Position numbers and translations under genes: made by a program. The notes under the pieces are model-generated. The model worked only from the letters and a program-made list of their open reading frames with translations, made no database searches and had not been told where the DNA came from. A stretch of 64,000 nucleotides of DNA, from contig CM034531.1 of the NCBI GenBank assembly GCA_020002185.1, positions 82,169,360 through 82,233,359 on the forward strand, in the 5' to 3' direction. This document shows positions 45,794 to 58,951 of the stretch, piece by piece (the stretch's first letter is position 1; each line of letters opens with the position of its first letter). The stretch is from Paraescarpia echinospica (Eukaryota; Annelida; Polychaeta; Sabellida; Siboglinidae).

Positions 45794-46777
45794 GGTTGAA
45801 ATAAATGCTATAGTAAATCGAGTACATATATAAAAAAGATAACCATGTAGTTCAAAAAATAAATAAGTGTTCATAAAATCACGCAAATAACAATGCTTCC
45901 TCACACACCGCCTCTTTTTGCCTTCGGGAGTTTCCGTGAGTGTGACGTCTTAAGTGTCATAGAAGCTGGCGGCTGAATGAAGTTGTCCACGTTATTCAGC
46001 GGTTGCCGCACTGCTGTCTTCGATTAATGACAACCAGTCATTGTATATTGGGTGATAGCTATGGAAATGCCTCGGCGAAGAGTTGTTTGTTTTCGATCGA
46101 ATGCCAAAGACAAGAACTGAGAGGATTATATAAACAGTTAAATCGACTGAATTTAATGACCATCTCATCGCCACCGATATCGCAACTTGAATGTTGAACT
46201 CGCATCTGCTACGCCTTTGTCAGTGTGATCATGTTGATAGTAGTTGTTTCGTGAAGGATACGGCAGTTTGTGAATTCGAATAATACAAGTACCAGTGACA
46301 TTACCAATCATCCTGACTTTTGTTAAGAGAACCACAAAAAGAGTCGAAGTTTGACGACCCCAAAACAACGAAGCGAGCTGTGAAGCCGAAGGCGAAGCAA
46401 CTTTGTTTTTAGTCGAGGCAAGCCAAATCCAAGAAGAGTGACAAAATGTAGGCGTAGCTGCGATTTATTTGCTACACCTCATTTGTATTTATCAGTTGTA
46501 CCTCATAGATATGTTATACGTTGTTAACCGTATAAAAAAATACTTAGAATATTTCAATACCAGCAATGATCTCTCAGTTTTGGAGCGCACATCTGCGAAT
46601 GGAAAGGGACCGTTCGTTAATTGTAGCTGAGCACCGCCTTCGCTTCAAAGAATGTCTTTCAACTCCTCGACTCGACTGTTGTTAATTACTGGCTTGGCAG
46701 TTCGCGAACATGTCTTTCTAGCGTGTATACAATATAACATTTTACTATGTTGTTGGATATTTATATTTTCTATAAAC
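45794..46777. other. Left interior of the TTAA element, unassigned
   Basis: AT-rich with short ORFs on both strands and no recognised domain. Confidence 0.4.
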
Positions 46778-46928
46778 TGGACTGTAGTGTCGTACATACA
46801 GTCACTTACGGTAATTACTGGAATCCATATGGGGGCACTTTGATGCGACATAATAAATAGCGTGGCTGCTTGATTCAATTCGGTGTTTGTCTATGTAAGA
46901 GAACACTATATTTGGCGACGAGGACGGG

Positions 46929-47690
46929 ATGGCTTCGCTGATCAATTGTTTACCGGCGATAGCATCGTTCAGCGTAAACAACGAACCTACAAATGTTGGC
47001 CAACGTTGGCAAATCTGGAAAAAACAACTCGAGTACTATATTATCGCCTGCGGCGTAACTGACATTGCCCAAAAGCGTGCAATGTTTCTGCATTTGATTG
47101 GCCCTGAGTGTCAAGAAATATTTAGCACATTCACAGATACGGGTGACGATTTCGAAGGGGCACTAGAAAAGTTTGATGAGTACTTCATGCCAAAAAAGAA
47201 CATTCCCTTTGCAGACATCTGTTTAGGCAAGCCAATCAGAATGTGGGTGAAACCGTGACCCAGTTTGTGACCAGGCTACATAAATTAGCAGACACGTGTG
47301 AATTTGGGGACACTAAGGAAGATAACATCCGCGATCAGGTTGTTGAAAAGTGTCGATCACATCAATTGAGGAAACGCCTGTTGCGTGAAGACGATCTTCA
47401 GCTGTCAGATGTGCTGTCTATTGCTAGAGCGATGGAGGCAGCCGATTCGCAGGCAGAACAGATACAGCCCAGCACTGCTACTACTGTAAACCATGATGTG
47501 TGCTCAGTAAAGTCGAAACAACATGCACATTACGGTAGAAGGAACGCAAAACGCAGTCTACCCAACAAAGATGATAAACAAAGGCAATGTTATCGATGGG
47601 TCGACTTGATCACTTTGCGAAGAACTGTGATGTTACTCGTGGAAAAACTTGTAATAAATGCGGGATGCAGGGACACTTTGCGGTGATGTG
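46929..47690 (+). pseudogene. Gypsy Gag, frameshifted
   Basis: Starts MASLINCLPAIASFSV right after the primer-binding region, with WKKQLEYYIIACG and CQEIFSTFTDTGDDF of the Gag core. The frame changes near 47240 into ETVTQFVTRLHKLADTCEFG and again near 47590 before the paired zinc knuckles (CNKCGMQGHFAVMC at about 47650). Confidence 0.85.
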
Positions 47691-50600
47691 TAAAACCAAA
47701 TCAACACAACACAGTAAACCAAACCAGAATGTGCGCTGTGTAGAAACAAATGAGTCTGATGAGTTTACGTTCTCAGTCCACACGTCCACAGACAATCGCA
47801 AAGCTTCAATCGATGTCGATGTTGGGGGTATATCAATCAACATGCTCATTGACTCGGGATCCAGTGTGAACATTATTTCGCAAGAACTGTGGGAGACACT
47901 GAAAGAATGCAAAATAAAATGCACTTGTAACAAATTCGGCAAGGAGGTATTTGCGTATGGAAACATTCCTCTGAATGTCATAGGGACGTTCACAGCTGAA
48001 ACAAAAATGAACAAAAATGGAGTCGAAGAATACGTCGTTGTCAGTGGAAGTGGTAGACCACTCCTGGGGTGTAAAACATCAAAAGAGAGGGGGATCTTGA
48101 ACTTCGATCACTGTAACGCAGTCTGTTGACAGGGACCGCTAGTCGCGGATGATGTCATTCAGATGTATCCGGAATGCTACGACAGATTTGGAAAGATGAA
48201 GGACTATCAACTGAGTCTGCATATTGATGACAGCATTCGCCCAGTCGCACAGCCATTGAGACGAATTCCTTACTCAATGCGAGCTAAAGTTGAGTCGAAA
48301 TTAGATCAACTCGAGGAAATGGACATCATTGAGAAGGTCACCGGCCCGACGAAATGGATCAGCCCGGTGGTTGTTGTGCCTAAGTCATGTGGCGAAATCA
48401 GGCTTTGCGTTGACATGCGCATGGCAAATAGAGCGGTCATCAGAGAACGACATCCAATTCCGACGGTAGATGAAGTCTTGCACGATGTCAATAACGCAGT
48501 CATGTACAGCAAACTCGACTTGCGATGGGGTTATCATCAAATCGAACTCGACCTTCGTGACACACAGAGGCATTTACCGTTACAAGAGACTGATGTTCGT
48601 CATTAGTTCAGCACCCGAGATGTACCAACATGCGATTCAGCAAGTGTTGAAGAACTGTGAGGGGGTGCACAACATATCCGATGACATACTCGTATATGGG
48701 ACAACTATCGATGATCATAACAAACGTCTTCTGAACGTCATGGAAGCCCTGAAAGAGAATGGACTGACTCTCAACAAAACAAAGTGTCAGATTGGAGTCA
48801 GCGAGATCACATTCACGGGGCACCTGTTATCAAACAGAGGTATCGCGCCAATGGCGGAGCGCGTCAAAGCGGTGAAGAACACGAAGACTCCGCCAACAGC
48901 CGCATAAGTTAGCAGCTTCTTAGGACTCGTGAACTTTTGTAGTCGCTTCATTCCACAACTCGCCACAGTGGCAGAACCGATGCGGAAGTTGACACGTAAG
49001 AGTGCAGAATTCATCTGGAATGAAGAGCAACAACAAGCGTTCAACAAACTGAAAGCACTGATGTCAGATGCTAAAGTCTTGGCCCACTTTGACCAGAACG
49101 CGACAACCAAACTTATTGTTCCAGTCGGTCTTGGGGCAATATTGGCCCAGAAATGTCACCACGACACATTCAGAGTAGTGTGTTATGCCAGTCGATCGTT
49201 AACTGATGTCGAAAGGAGATACTCACAGAGGCGCTTGGAATCGTATGGGCGTGTGAGAAGTACCACATGTACCTGTACGGCGTGGAGTTTGAACTGGAAA
49301 CTGATCATCGTCCGTTGGAAGTAATCTACCTGCGGAAATCAAAGCCGCCGAGTGCGAGGATAGAGAGATGGGTACTACGTCTGCAGCCATACAACTTTAC
49401 TGTGAAATATCGACCAGGCGCGACAAATGCAGCTGATTCGCTATCAAGATTGTCGTGTGTTGAAATCGAAGAGGCGAGAAGAAACCTTGCAGAAGAGTAC
49501 GTGTGTTTCGTTGCAAGACATGATGTACCGAATGCGCTCCTTCCAAGAGATGTAGAAACTGCATCAATGACAGACAAGGAACTGGCTACTGTGCGGAAGT
49601 GCATTCAGACTGGAAATTGGAACAACCGGCCGATTGACAAGCAGTATATTACTGTGCAAAGTGAACTATCGTGCGTGGGAAATATCGTACTGCGTGGTAC
49701 GAGGTTGGTGATGCCCAGCAGCTTGAGGAAGCAGACGTTGATGCTAGCCCACGAAGGACATCAAGGGATAGTGAAAACAAAACAGAGGCTCAGATCAAAA
49801 GTATGGTGGCCGGGAATGGACAAAAGCGCCGAAGCAATATGCAAAACATGCCATGAGCGCCAACTTGTTGGTGCGGCTGCGCGTCCAGAACCGTTGATAA
49901 CAACACCGCTACCGAACAAGCCTTGGGAATATTTGGCTGTAGATCTCATGGGTCCGTTCCCAACAGGAGAAAGTGTGCTAGTAGTCGTTGATTAATACAG
50001 TAGATTTTTCGAAATTGCAATAATGAAATCGACAACAAGTGTGATCACTGACCGGCTCGATGACATGTTCGCGAGACATGGAGTTCCGCTAAAAATTAAA
50101 AGTGACAACGGGCCACAGTTTGTGTCTGATGCATACAGATGCTATCTGCAGGAGAATGGAATCGAACAGCTTCACTCGATTCAACTATGGCCCCAAGCCA
50201 ATGGTGAGGTGGAACGACAAAATCGAACGATCCTGAAGGCTATCAGAACTGCGCATGCCACAGGAGGGAATTGGAGACGGGAACTGAACAAAATCCTTCT
50301 GGCGTACCGGGTAACCACACACACGACTACGGGGGTGGCACCCGCAGAGCTCATGTTCGGCCGAGCATTGCGCACCAAACTACCTGAAATGAGTGATCCT
50401 GAACGAACTCTGGTTGACAAACACGTGCGAAGACACGACAGCGTGCTTAAGATGAAGGGGAAACGCTATGCTGATCGGCAACGCAGAGCATCGCCAAGGG
50501 ACATAGAGATCGAAGGAAAAGTCTTGTTGAAACAGACGAGACAAAACAAGCTGACAACAAACTTTGAAAGCGAGCCGTATGACGTAATTGGAAGAAACGG

Positions 50601-50844
50601 CAGCGAAGTTGTAATCGAACGTGATGGCGCTGCCTACAAGCGGAATGCATCGCATCTGAAGAATTATCTGCAGGACACCGGTGATCAGCACGTTGTGACG
50701 GACGCAGCTGAACCGATTGCTGTGGAGCTTGATCCGCAGTGCGACGATCAAGGGCACAGTCGAGCATCTGCACAACCGTCACCGCGCAAATCGACTCGTG
50801 ACCGCAAGGCTCCTGCCTGGCAGGACGATTTCGTGGTCAACTGA
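47640..50844 (+). pseudogene. Gypsy Pol, broken by several stops and frameshifts
   Basis: Protease INMLIDSGSSVNIIS (47836); stop TGA at 48127. RT: IRLCVDMRMANRAV (48402), YSKLDLRWGYHQIELD, frameshift near 48580, then NISDDILVYGTT (48673), the S-DD variant common in K02A2.6-type elements. Stop at 48905; RNase H with a frameshift near 49240 (LETDHRPLEVIY at 49295, NAADSLSRLS). Integrase: HEGHQGIVKTKQRLR to CHERQLV, LAVDLMGPFP (49932), stop TAA at 49993, then SDNGPQFVSDAY (50102), the Glu in ANGEVERQNR (50205) and an uninterrupted C-terminus to 50844. Confidence 0.9.
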
Positions 50845-51160
50845 TTGTAATGCTGTATGATCTCAGAGAGTATAGGCGGATCGCTGCTCTCTAGATCTTA
50901 ATGTGTAATCATGTTAATTTCAATACCATTGTGTAGACGGACTGCTGCGCTTTGTATTCTTACCTGTTGTTAATATGCACATTGTTCCGTGCTTTGTAGT
51001 TTTGTAGTGAGTGAAAAGAAAAAGGGGTGTAGTGTAGTACATACAGTCACTGCCGGTAATTACTGGAATCCATCTGGGGGCACTTTGATGCGACATAATA
51101 AATAGCGTGGCTGCTTGATTCAATTCGGTGTTTGTCTATGTAAGAGAACACTATATGGAC

Positions 51161-53009
51161 ATACTTCTTGTTTTGTTTGATATTTGGAGTGTGGGTATAT
51201 TATAAATGTGCAGAATTTTGCGTGTCAACATCGCGCCCAAGGCAATGGTTAATTCCGTGGCACCTTTGTATTGTGTCGTTTTTTTCTTCCGTCTGACTCC
51301 TTCGGTAAATATCTATGTTGAACTGGCAGCTACCATTCTTAATAAACCTGGTTGGCATGTCATCATTCAGTGTAAGATTGTTATGGGAATATATGTTTGG
51401 ACTATATTCACTACATCGTCGTAATTACATGAATAACAAGGTGCAATAGAACTGTACACTGAATAGTTACTTTCTGCCCTGCAATTAAATTATCAAATAA
51501 TATTAAGATAAATTTATTTTAATTATGTATCTCTTGACTGCAATTCAACAACAATTATTATGTAGTATACCTCCGTGTGCTCAGATTTTAGTAATACCAA
51601 CAAATAAATAAGGTTATCTGTTTTTATTAAACTGATGTATAGTTGGTTTGTATTTCAATATTGCTATTGCTAACAAATCAAAGGATGAGGAAACACTATC
51701 GTCTTCAACTCTTACATGTGAACCCTTTCACATTCTCCATTGTGCATAGAACACTGTACATCAGATAGTGCTCAATAGGAATTTGGAGACACTTGCTGTG
51801 AGAGAGCAGTCAAGCATGCATTATTATGTATCAACAAGAAAATGAAATGGAAAATGACAACATGTCTAATAATATTGCATGCTTCATTGGACTGTATATA
51901 TTCTATAGTAAAAAAGCTGTTGTGTTTACACAATTCTATTAATAATATTGTGGTCAAGTAAGTCAACAAACATTTGAAATTACCTCTAATTCTGTTCCAT
52001 CATACATTATCATGATGTATAGCTGGTATACAAAATCGTGGTGTAGGTCTTTTGAGAAATGTTCTTGAACAATTGTAACTGCATTAACATCATGTATGTT
52101 TTTATGTAAATCATCACATTAAAATGTGACTTGTAAACAACCTAGCACATTTACGAACCTATTTTGGTAGATATAGCAATTGATGAGCAAATTGGTGCGA
52201 CTAATCATACAGAGATCGGATATTTCACAAGTGTATTACGGATTATGAATATTCACAAATAACAGTCGGACAAAATCAATACCTGTTCCCGAAGCTCTCA
52301 GCGGCGAAATATCGACTTGAGCGTGTCGGTCCCGCTTGTCAAAATACACATTGTACATACCGAGGCTATTGTGATGAATACAGGTTCCTGTTACCGAACA
52401 TGGGGTCGCTTTATCATCTCTGGGTGACACCATCGCAGCAGCCCAACCAAATGGTTTAGTGTGTAAAAAAATAGAGCCGCCTTACGTGTAGGCGTTGTAT
52501 TTGACATTGAAAATAATCTGTGCGTGTACTGTCCGTTTCCAATAAAACTCAATGTTCGGTCCGTGAATCTGTAAGTGTCGTTTGTCACCGGCGACAACGA
52601 CAGTCTCAAAATGTTCCTTTTTACATCGTCGTCATCATCGTGCATGTCATAAACTTTCCTGCGTGACCAATGATTCATCGCTGCATACGGCAACAGTCCC
52701 ACAAGTCCTCACATTTACGACACAATTCTCCAAATCCGAATCACAAGAATCGTACGCCGTGTCTTCCATGTTTCCAGTGGCGAGACAGATTTGGGCTATG
52801 GCACATATTACGTCACAGTATTTTACCAAGCGGCAATCAGGCACACTATTTAATTCGGGATTTCATTCGGAAATCGGTCTGATTTTTACACATTAAATTG
52901 CGTGTATATATTAACTAAGGAACATGTCAGATATTACACCTGTCTAAATAGCATCATGTTAGTATGTTATTTACGTGGTCAAAATATAAACTTTATGTTC
53001 ATGTCACCT
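51161..53009. other. Right interior of the TTAA element
   Basis: AT-rich to about 52200. On the minus strand, 240 bp inside the right tip, an ATG at about 52773 opens a short acidic ORF (MEDTAYDSCDSDLEN), and overlapping frames read HDDDDDVKRN and VYFDKRDRHAQVDISPL down to 52236. An acidic start near a tip is what a piggyBac-type transposase N-terminus would look like, but no diagnostic motif follows, so this is a weak guess. Confidence 0.35.
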
Positions 53010-53235
53010 TTAAGCCTCGAGTCTAGTGAACCCAGACGACACTGGTGGTACTAATTGGCGGTCGCAATATACCGGGCCTTGTCACAATCAGACCAACTAT
53101 CTCCGATAGACCCGAACAGCCGACAGTAGTGTGCTTGTCAAACTCGCATAAACCTCGCCTAGTTCTTATATTCACCAATGGAGCTGACAAGGAAGTTATT
53201 CTTGTGTTGCTGTTGTTTGACAGGAGCCGGGGCCA

Positions 53236-53592
53236 GATCGACGTAAAACTTACCGCAAGGATAAGTATAATTACCATTTAAACGATACCAACTTCAAAAG
53301 CTATAACAGCGCTAATAAAAATAGATTCTCGAAACGCTAACGCACTGAGAATGACTACTGCCACGGTCACTATAATTATGAGGTTTTTGGTTGTTATTGT
53401 GATGTGTATACTGGAGCGTTGCCACCGAATCCGGCATGGTGCTTGCATACTGCAGCATTCTACTGTAATCAGTCACCACCAATATGTCATCACTTGTACT
53501 CGAACGATCTGATCACCGCTGAATTAGTTTATAGTTATAATATTGTACTACACCAAGAGGAAATCAACGTAGAAGCCAAGGTGTTTTAGATA
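53236..53592. other. Unassigned flank of the duplication
   Basis: Single-copy sequence beyond the duplicated block. A 37-codon ORF with a hydrophobic start (MTTATVTIIMRFLVVIVMC, about 53352) is present but unsupported. Confidence 0.3.
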
Positions 53593-53649
53593 TGCCACAG
53601 TAGTATGTGCGGTGGTCCAGCGGGGACGCTGTGAGCGCTTCGGTGCGTT

Positions 53650-53805
53650 CCTATATTAAAAGATAGGGGAAGTTTCCCCATGTTAGAAGATATGAAGTTT
53701 TCCCCATGTTAAAAGATAGGAAATTTTCCGCATGTTAGAAGATAGGAAAGTTAATCTTTGTTAAAAGATAGGAAACTTTACCCGTGTTAAAAGATAGGCT
53801 CGTTT
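53650..53805. repeat. 29-bp repeat module, left arm
   Basis: About five copies of GTTAAAAGATAGGAAACTTT, then CCCCAT. The inverse module is at 58738-58895. Confidence 0.85.
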
Positions 53806-54059
53806 AAAATATATTATACCGAAGAGCATTTGAATGTGTCACACACGAGCCCTTATTTGGTCGACGATGACGTGTCTAAAATGTGGTGTTACAATAAGGC
53901 GTAATTTATAATAAAAGGATTATCAATTCAGCGGATGCCTATTTAACTGAAATACTGTATACAAAATGTAAACTACATATAGGACTATGTTATACCCGAA
54001 CCTAAAGCCTCGTTTTTTTCGAACAGAGCGCCCATCTTTGAATTAGACCTTTGGTGTCA

Positions 54060-54335
54060 TTTCCGTACGGTACTGCCTAAATTCGTGTCTCTTATTTTTG
54101 ACCAATAGCGCCACCTGGCGGAATTTTTTATGAACTACGTATGAGTGCTGCCTGAATTCGTGTCTCTTAGTTTTTACAACTAACGCCACCTGGTGGTATT
54201 TTTATGAACTAAATATGGGTCCTGCCTAAATTCGTGTCTCTTAGTTTTGACAAATAGTGCCACCTGGCGGATAGAACATAAACTATAAATACCACCCTAG
54301 CGGATTAGTCGTGAACTAAATATGGTTCCTGCCTA
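54060..54335. repeat. About 80-bp repeat module with CGCCACCTGGCGG, left arm
   Basis: Three to four copies of GCCTAAATTCGTGTCTCTTA, then GTTTTGACAAATAGCGCCAC, then CTGGCGG. The inverse module is at 58200-58480. The CCACCTGGCGG word is itself close to a palindrome and resembles a CTCF core, which may be coincidence. Confidence 0.8.
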
Positions 54336-54364
54336 AATTGATGCGTCTTATTTATGAAACACAC

Positions 54365-54690
54365 AAATTCCAACCTACAACATACAAACACTGACACACA
54401 ACACACAAACACCGACATTCAATGCGTAAACAGTGCTAAACACAGACCTACAACACACAAACACCGACATACATCACAAAAGCAACAACTTACAACACAC
54501 AAACACCGACATACAACATACAAACACTGATCTACAACACACAAACAATGATCTATAGCACATAAATAATGAACTACAACACACAAACATCCACCTACAA
54601 TGCACAAACACTGACCTACAACACGTAAACAGTGCTAAATAACCGACCTACAATACACAAACACTAACCTACTAAAAACAAACATCGTTC
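54365..54690. repeat. 21-bp repeat module, left arm
   Basis: Units of CAACACACAAACACCGACCTA. About 15 copies here, against about 55 copies plus a (TG) tract in the mirrored module at 56905-58195. Confidence 0.85.
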
Positions 54691-55005
54691 AGGCAAACTC
54701 ACCAATATACGCAGGCAATCCACCAAGATATACCGGCAAATTCAGGCAAATTCAGGCAATGGACCCAGATTTCAGACAAATTCAGGCAATCGACCAAGAT
54801 ACACAGGCAAATTCAGGCAATCGACCCAGATTTCAGGCAAATTCAGGCAATCGACCAAGATACACATGCAATTTTAGGCAAATTCAGGCAATTGACCAAG
54901 ATATACAGGCAATTTCAGGCAAATTCAGGCAATCAACCAAGATTTCAGGCAAATTCAGGCAATCGACCAAGATACACAGGCAAAATCAGACAAACTCACG
55001 TTGAT
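54690..55005. repeat. GGCAAATTCAGGCAAT repeat module, left arm
   Basis: Composite of an 11-bp unit AATTCAGGCAA and a CGACCAAGATACACAGGC block, about 31 bp or more per copy. The inverse is at 56590-56900. Confidence 0.85.
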
Positions 55006-55129
55006 ACACAGAGATTTCCATGTATCAGTGTGTAAAATTCAACTCGTGGTTCATTTCGTTGTTTGCATTTGAACAATAAACACGTGCATCATGAGCTAAT
55101 TGACTGTTCTACTACTGTTTCGACAGGTC

Positions 55130-55750
55130 AACTCAGCGTATTCTACTCTTTCGACAGTTCAAATCAGCGAATTTCACTGTTTCGACAGTGCAACTCATCG
55201 TATTCCACTCTTTCGACAGTTCAACTCAACGAATTTCACTGTTTCGACAGTTCAACTCAGTGAATTCCACTGTTTCGACAGTGCAACTCAGAGTATTCCA
55301 CTCTTTCGACAGTACAACTCAGCATATTCCACTCTTTCGACAGTGCAACTCAGCGTATTTCACTGTTTTGACAGGTCAACTCAGCGAATTCCATTGCTTC
55401 GACAGGTCAACTCAGTATATTCCAGTCTTTCGACACTTCAAATCTGCGAATTTCACTGTTTCGACAGTGCAACTCAGTGTATTCCACTCTTTCGACAGGT
55501 CAATTCTGCATATTCCACTCTTTCGACAGTACAACTCAGCGTATACCACTCATTCGACAGTGCAACTCAGCGTATTTCACTTTTTCGACAGTGCAACTCA
55601 GCGAATTCAACTGTTTCAACAATGCAACTCAGCGTATTCCACTCTTTCGACAGTGCAACTCAGCGTATTTCACTGTTTCGACAGTGCAACTCGGTAAATT
55701 TCACTCTTTCAACAGTTCAACTCAGTGAATTTCACTGTTTCGACAGGACA
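55130..55750. repeat. 31-bp repeat module, left arm
   Basis: About 20 copies of TATTCCACTCTTTCGACAGT, then GCAACTCAGCG. Since 31 is not a multiple of 3 and no frame has a stop, translation cycles through all three frames and gives a 31-residue period (for example FRQ-NSAYSTLSTVQL) in ORFs of up to 241 codons. The inverse module 55765-56465 gives the same protein on the minus strand. There is no evidence that it is translated. Confidence 0.9.
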
Positions 55751-55764
55751 CCAATGGACACTAG

Positions 55765-56465
55765 TTGCACTGTCGAAACAGTGGAATTTGCTGAGTCGCA
55801 CTGTCGAAAGAGTGGAATATGCTGAGTTGTACTGTCGAAAGAGTGGAATATGCTGAGTTGTACTGTCGAAAGAGTGGAATATGCTGAGTTGTACTGTCGA
55901 AAGAGTGGAATATGCTGAGTTGCACTGTCAAAACAGTGGAATTCGCCGAGTTGCACTGTCGAAACAGTGATATACTCCCTAGTTACACTGTCGAAAGAGT
56001 GGAATACGCTGAGTTGTACTGTCGAAAGAGTGGAATACGCTGAGTTGCACTGTCGAAACAGTGGAATTCGCTGAGTTGAATTGTCGAAACAGTGAAATAT
56101 GCTGAGTTGCACTGTCGAAAAGGAGTGGAAGACGCTGAGTTGTATTGTCGAAAGAGAGAAATACGCTGAGTTGATCTGTTGAAAGAGTGGAATACGCTGA
56201 GTTGCACTGTCGAAACAATGGAATTTACTGAGTTGCACTGTCGAAACAGTGAAATACGCTGAGTTGCACTGTCAAAAGAGTGAAATACGCTGAGTAGCAC
56301 TGTCGAAAGAGTGAAATACGCTGAGTTGCACTGTCGAAACTGTGGAATTCGCTGAGTTGAACTGTCGAAAGAGTAGAATACGATGAGTTGACCTGTCAAA
56401 AGAGTGGAATATGCTGAGTTGAACTGTCGAAAGAGTGGAATACGCTGAGTTGACCTGTCGAAACA
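55765..56465. repeat. 31-bp repeat module, right arm (inverted)
   Basis: About 22 copies of the inverse of the left module, starting within about 10 bp of it. Confidence 0.9.
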
Positions 56466-56904
56466 GTAATAGAACAGTCGATAAGCTCATGATGGAGGTG
56501 TTTATTGTTCAAATGCAAACAACGAAATGAACCACGAGTTGAATTTTATGCACTGATACATGGAAATCTCTGTGTATCAACGTGAGTTTGCCTGATTTTC
56601 CCTATGTATCTTGGTCGATTGCCTGAATTTGCCTGAAATTGCCTGTGTATCTTGGTCAATTGCCTGAATTGGCCTGAAATTGCATGTGTATCTTGGTCGA
56701 TTGCCTGAATTTGCCTGAATTTGCCTGAATTTGCCTGTGTATCTTGGTCGATTGCCTGAATTTGCCTGAAATCTGAGTCGATTGGCTGAATTTGCCTCTG
56801 TATCTTGGTCGATTGCCTGAATTTGCCTGAATTTGCCTGTATATCTTGGTGGATTGCCTGAATTTGCCTGCGTACATTGGTGAGTTTGCCTGAACGATGT
56901 TTGT

Positions 56905-58195
<1,291 letters not shown>

Positions 58196-58199
58196 TTCA

Positions 58200-58895
58200 T
58201 AAATAAGACGCACCAATTTAGACAGGAACCATGTTTAATTCACGACTAATCCGCCAGGGTGGTATTTGTAGTTAATGATATATCCGCCAGGTGGCGCTAT
58301 TTGTCAAAACTAAGATACACGAATTTAGGCAGGTTCATAAAAATTCCGCCAGTTTGCGTTATTTGTCAAAACTAAGAGACACGAATTTAGGCAGTACTCA
58401 TATGTAGTTAATAAAAATCCCGCCAGGTGGCGCTATTGGCCAAACTAAGAGACATGAATTTAGGCAGTACCGTACGGAAATGACACCAAAGGTCTAATTC
58501 CAAGATGGTCGCTATGTTCGAAAAAACGAGGCATTATGTTTTGGTATTACATAGTCCTATATGTAGTCTACATTTTGTATATATTATATTATGTATATAT
58601 TATAACACCACATTTTAGACACGTCATCGTCGACCAAATAAGGTCTCGGCCCCTTGGCGGAAGCTCGGCCTACGGGCCAAGCAATGTCTTGTGTGACAGA
58701 TTCAAATGCTGTTCGGTATAATTTATTTTAAACTAGCCGATCTTTTAACATGGATAAACTTTCCTATCTTCTAACATGGGGAAATCTTCCTATCTTTTAA
58801 CATGAGGAAACTTACTATTTTCTAACATGAGAAAACTTCCCCAATGTTTTAACATGAGAGCGCCCCGAGCAAATCCCTATCTTTTAATATGGGAT
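58200..58895. repeat. About 80-bp and 29-bp repeat modules, right arm (inverted)
   Basis: The mirror of 53650-54335, with diverged copies. It ends in the GGGGCGCTCACAGCGTCCCC tip region. Confidence 0.8.
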
Positions 58896-58951
58896 TTGTT
58901 TCGGGGCGCTCACAGCGTCCCCGCTGGACCACCGCACATACTACTTGCCAC

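Larger units (their letters stand above)
46783..51155 (+). mobile_element. Complete but inactive Ty3/Gypsy (Mag/K02A2.6-like)
   Basis: 4373 bp with 128-bp LTRs (46783-46910, 51028-51155) that differ at four positions, and a perfect 5-bp target duplication TGGAC (46778-46782, 51156-51160). The LTRs start TGTAGTG and end CACTATA. The primer-binding region TTTGGCGACGAGGACGGG follows directly and the purine tract GAAAAGAAAAAGGGG precedes the 3' LTR. It lies inside the TTAA element, so it is the younger of the two. Confidence 0.93.
45780..53009. mobile_element. 7.23-kb TTAA-inserting (piggyBac-like) element
   Basis: 14-bp inverted tips AGGTGACATGAACA / TGTTCATGTCACCT flank 7230 bp, with TTAA on each side (45776-45779, 53010-53013). 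The duplicated copy 1 has the unoccupied site CGCCTTTAAGCCTCGG at 36357-36372, a single TTAA, so both ends and the 4-bp duplication are read directly. TTAA duplication is the mark of piggyBac-type transposons. No piggyBac transposase domain is recognised. 4373 bp of it is a nested Gypsy; without that it is about 2.85 kb. Confidence 0.85.
36574..53235. repeat. Tandem segmental duplication, copy 2, enlarged by two insertions
   Basis: It repeats the order of copy 1: left module 36583-37447, LINE pieces, opposed LINE tails to 45440, block ending at TTAA 45776-45779, then the remainder 53010-53235 ending GTTGCTGTTGTTTGACAGGA. It is interrupted by the Gypsy 37510-43488 and the TTAA element 45780-53009. 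Subtracting both leaves about 3.44 kb, which agrees with copy 1 plus its deletion and a few small indels. Confidence 0.85.

Noticed and set aside
55100..55825. 241-codon ORF in the palindrome
   Set aside because: Product of the 31-bp repeat, mirrored on the other strand; no start context or domain supports a gene.
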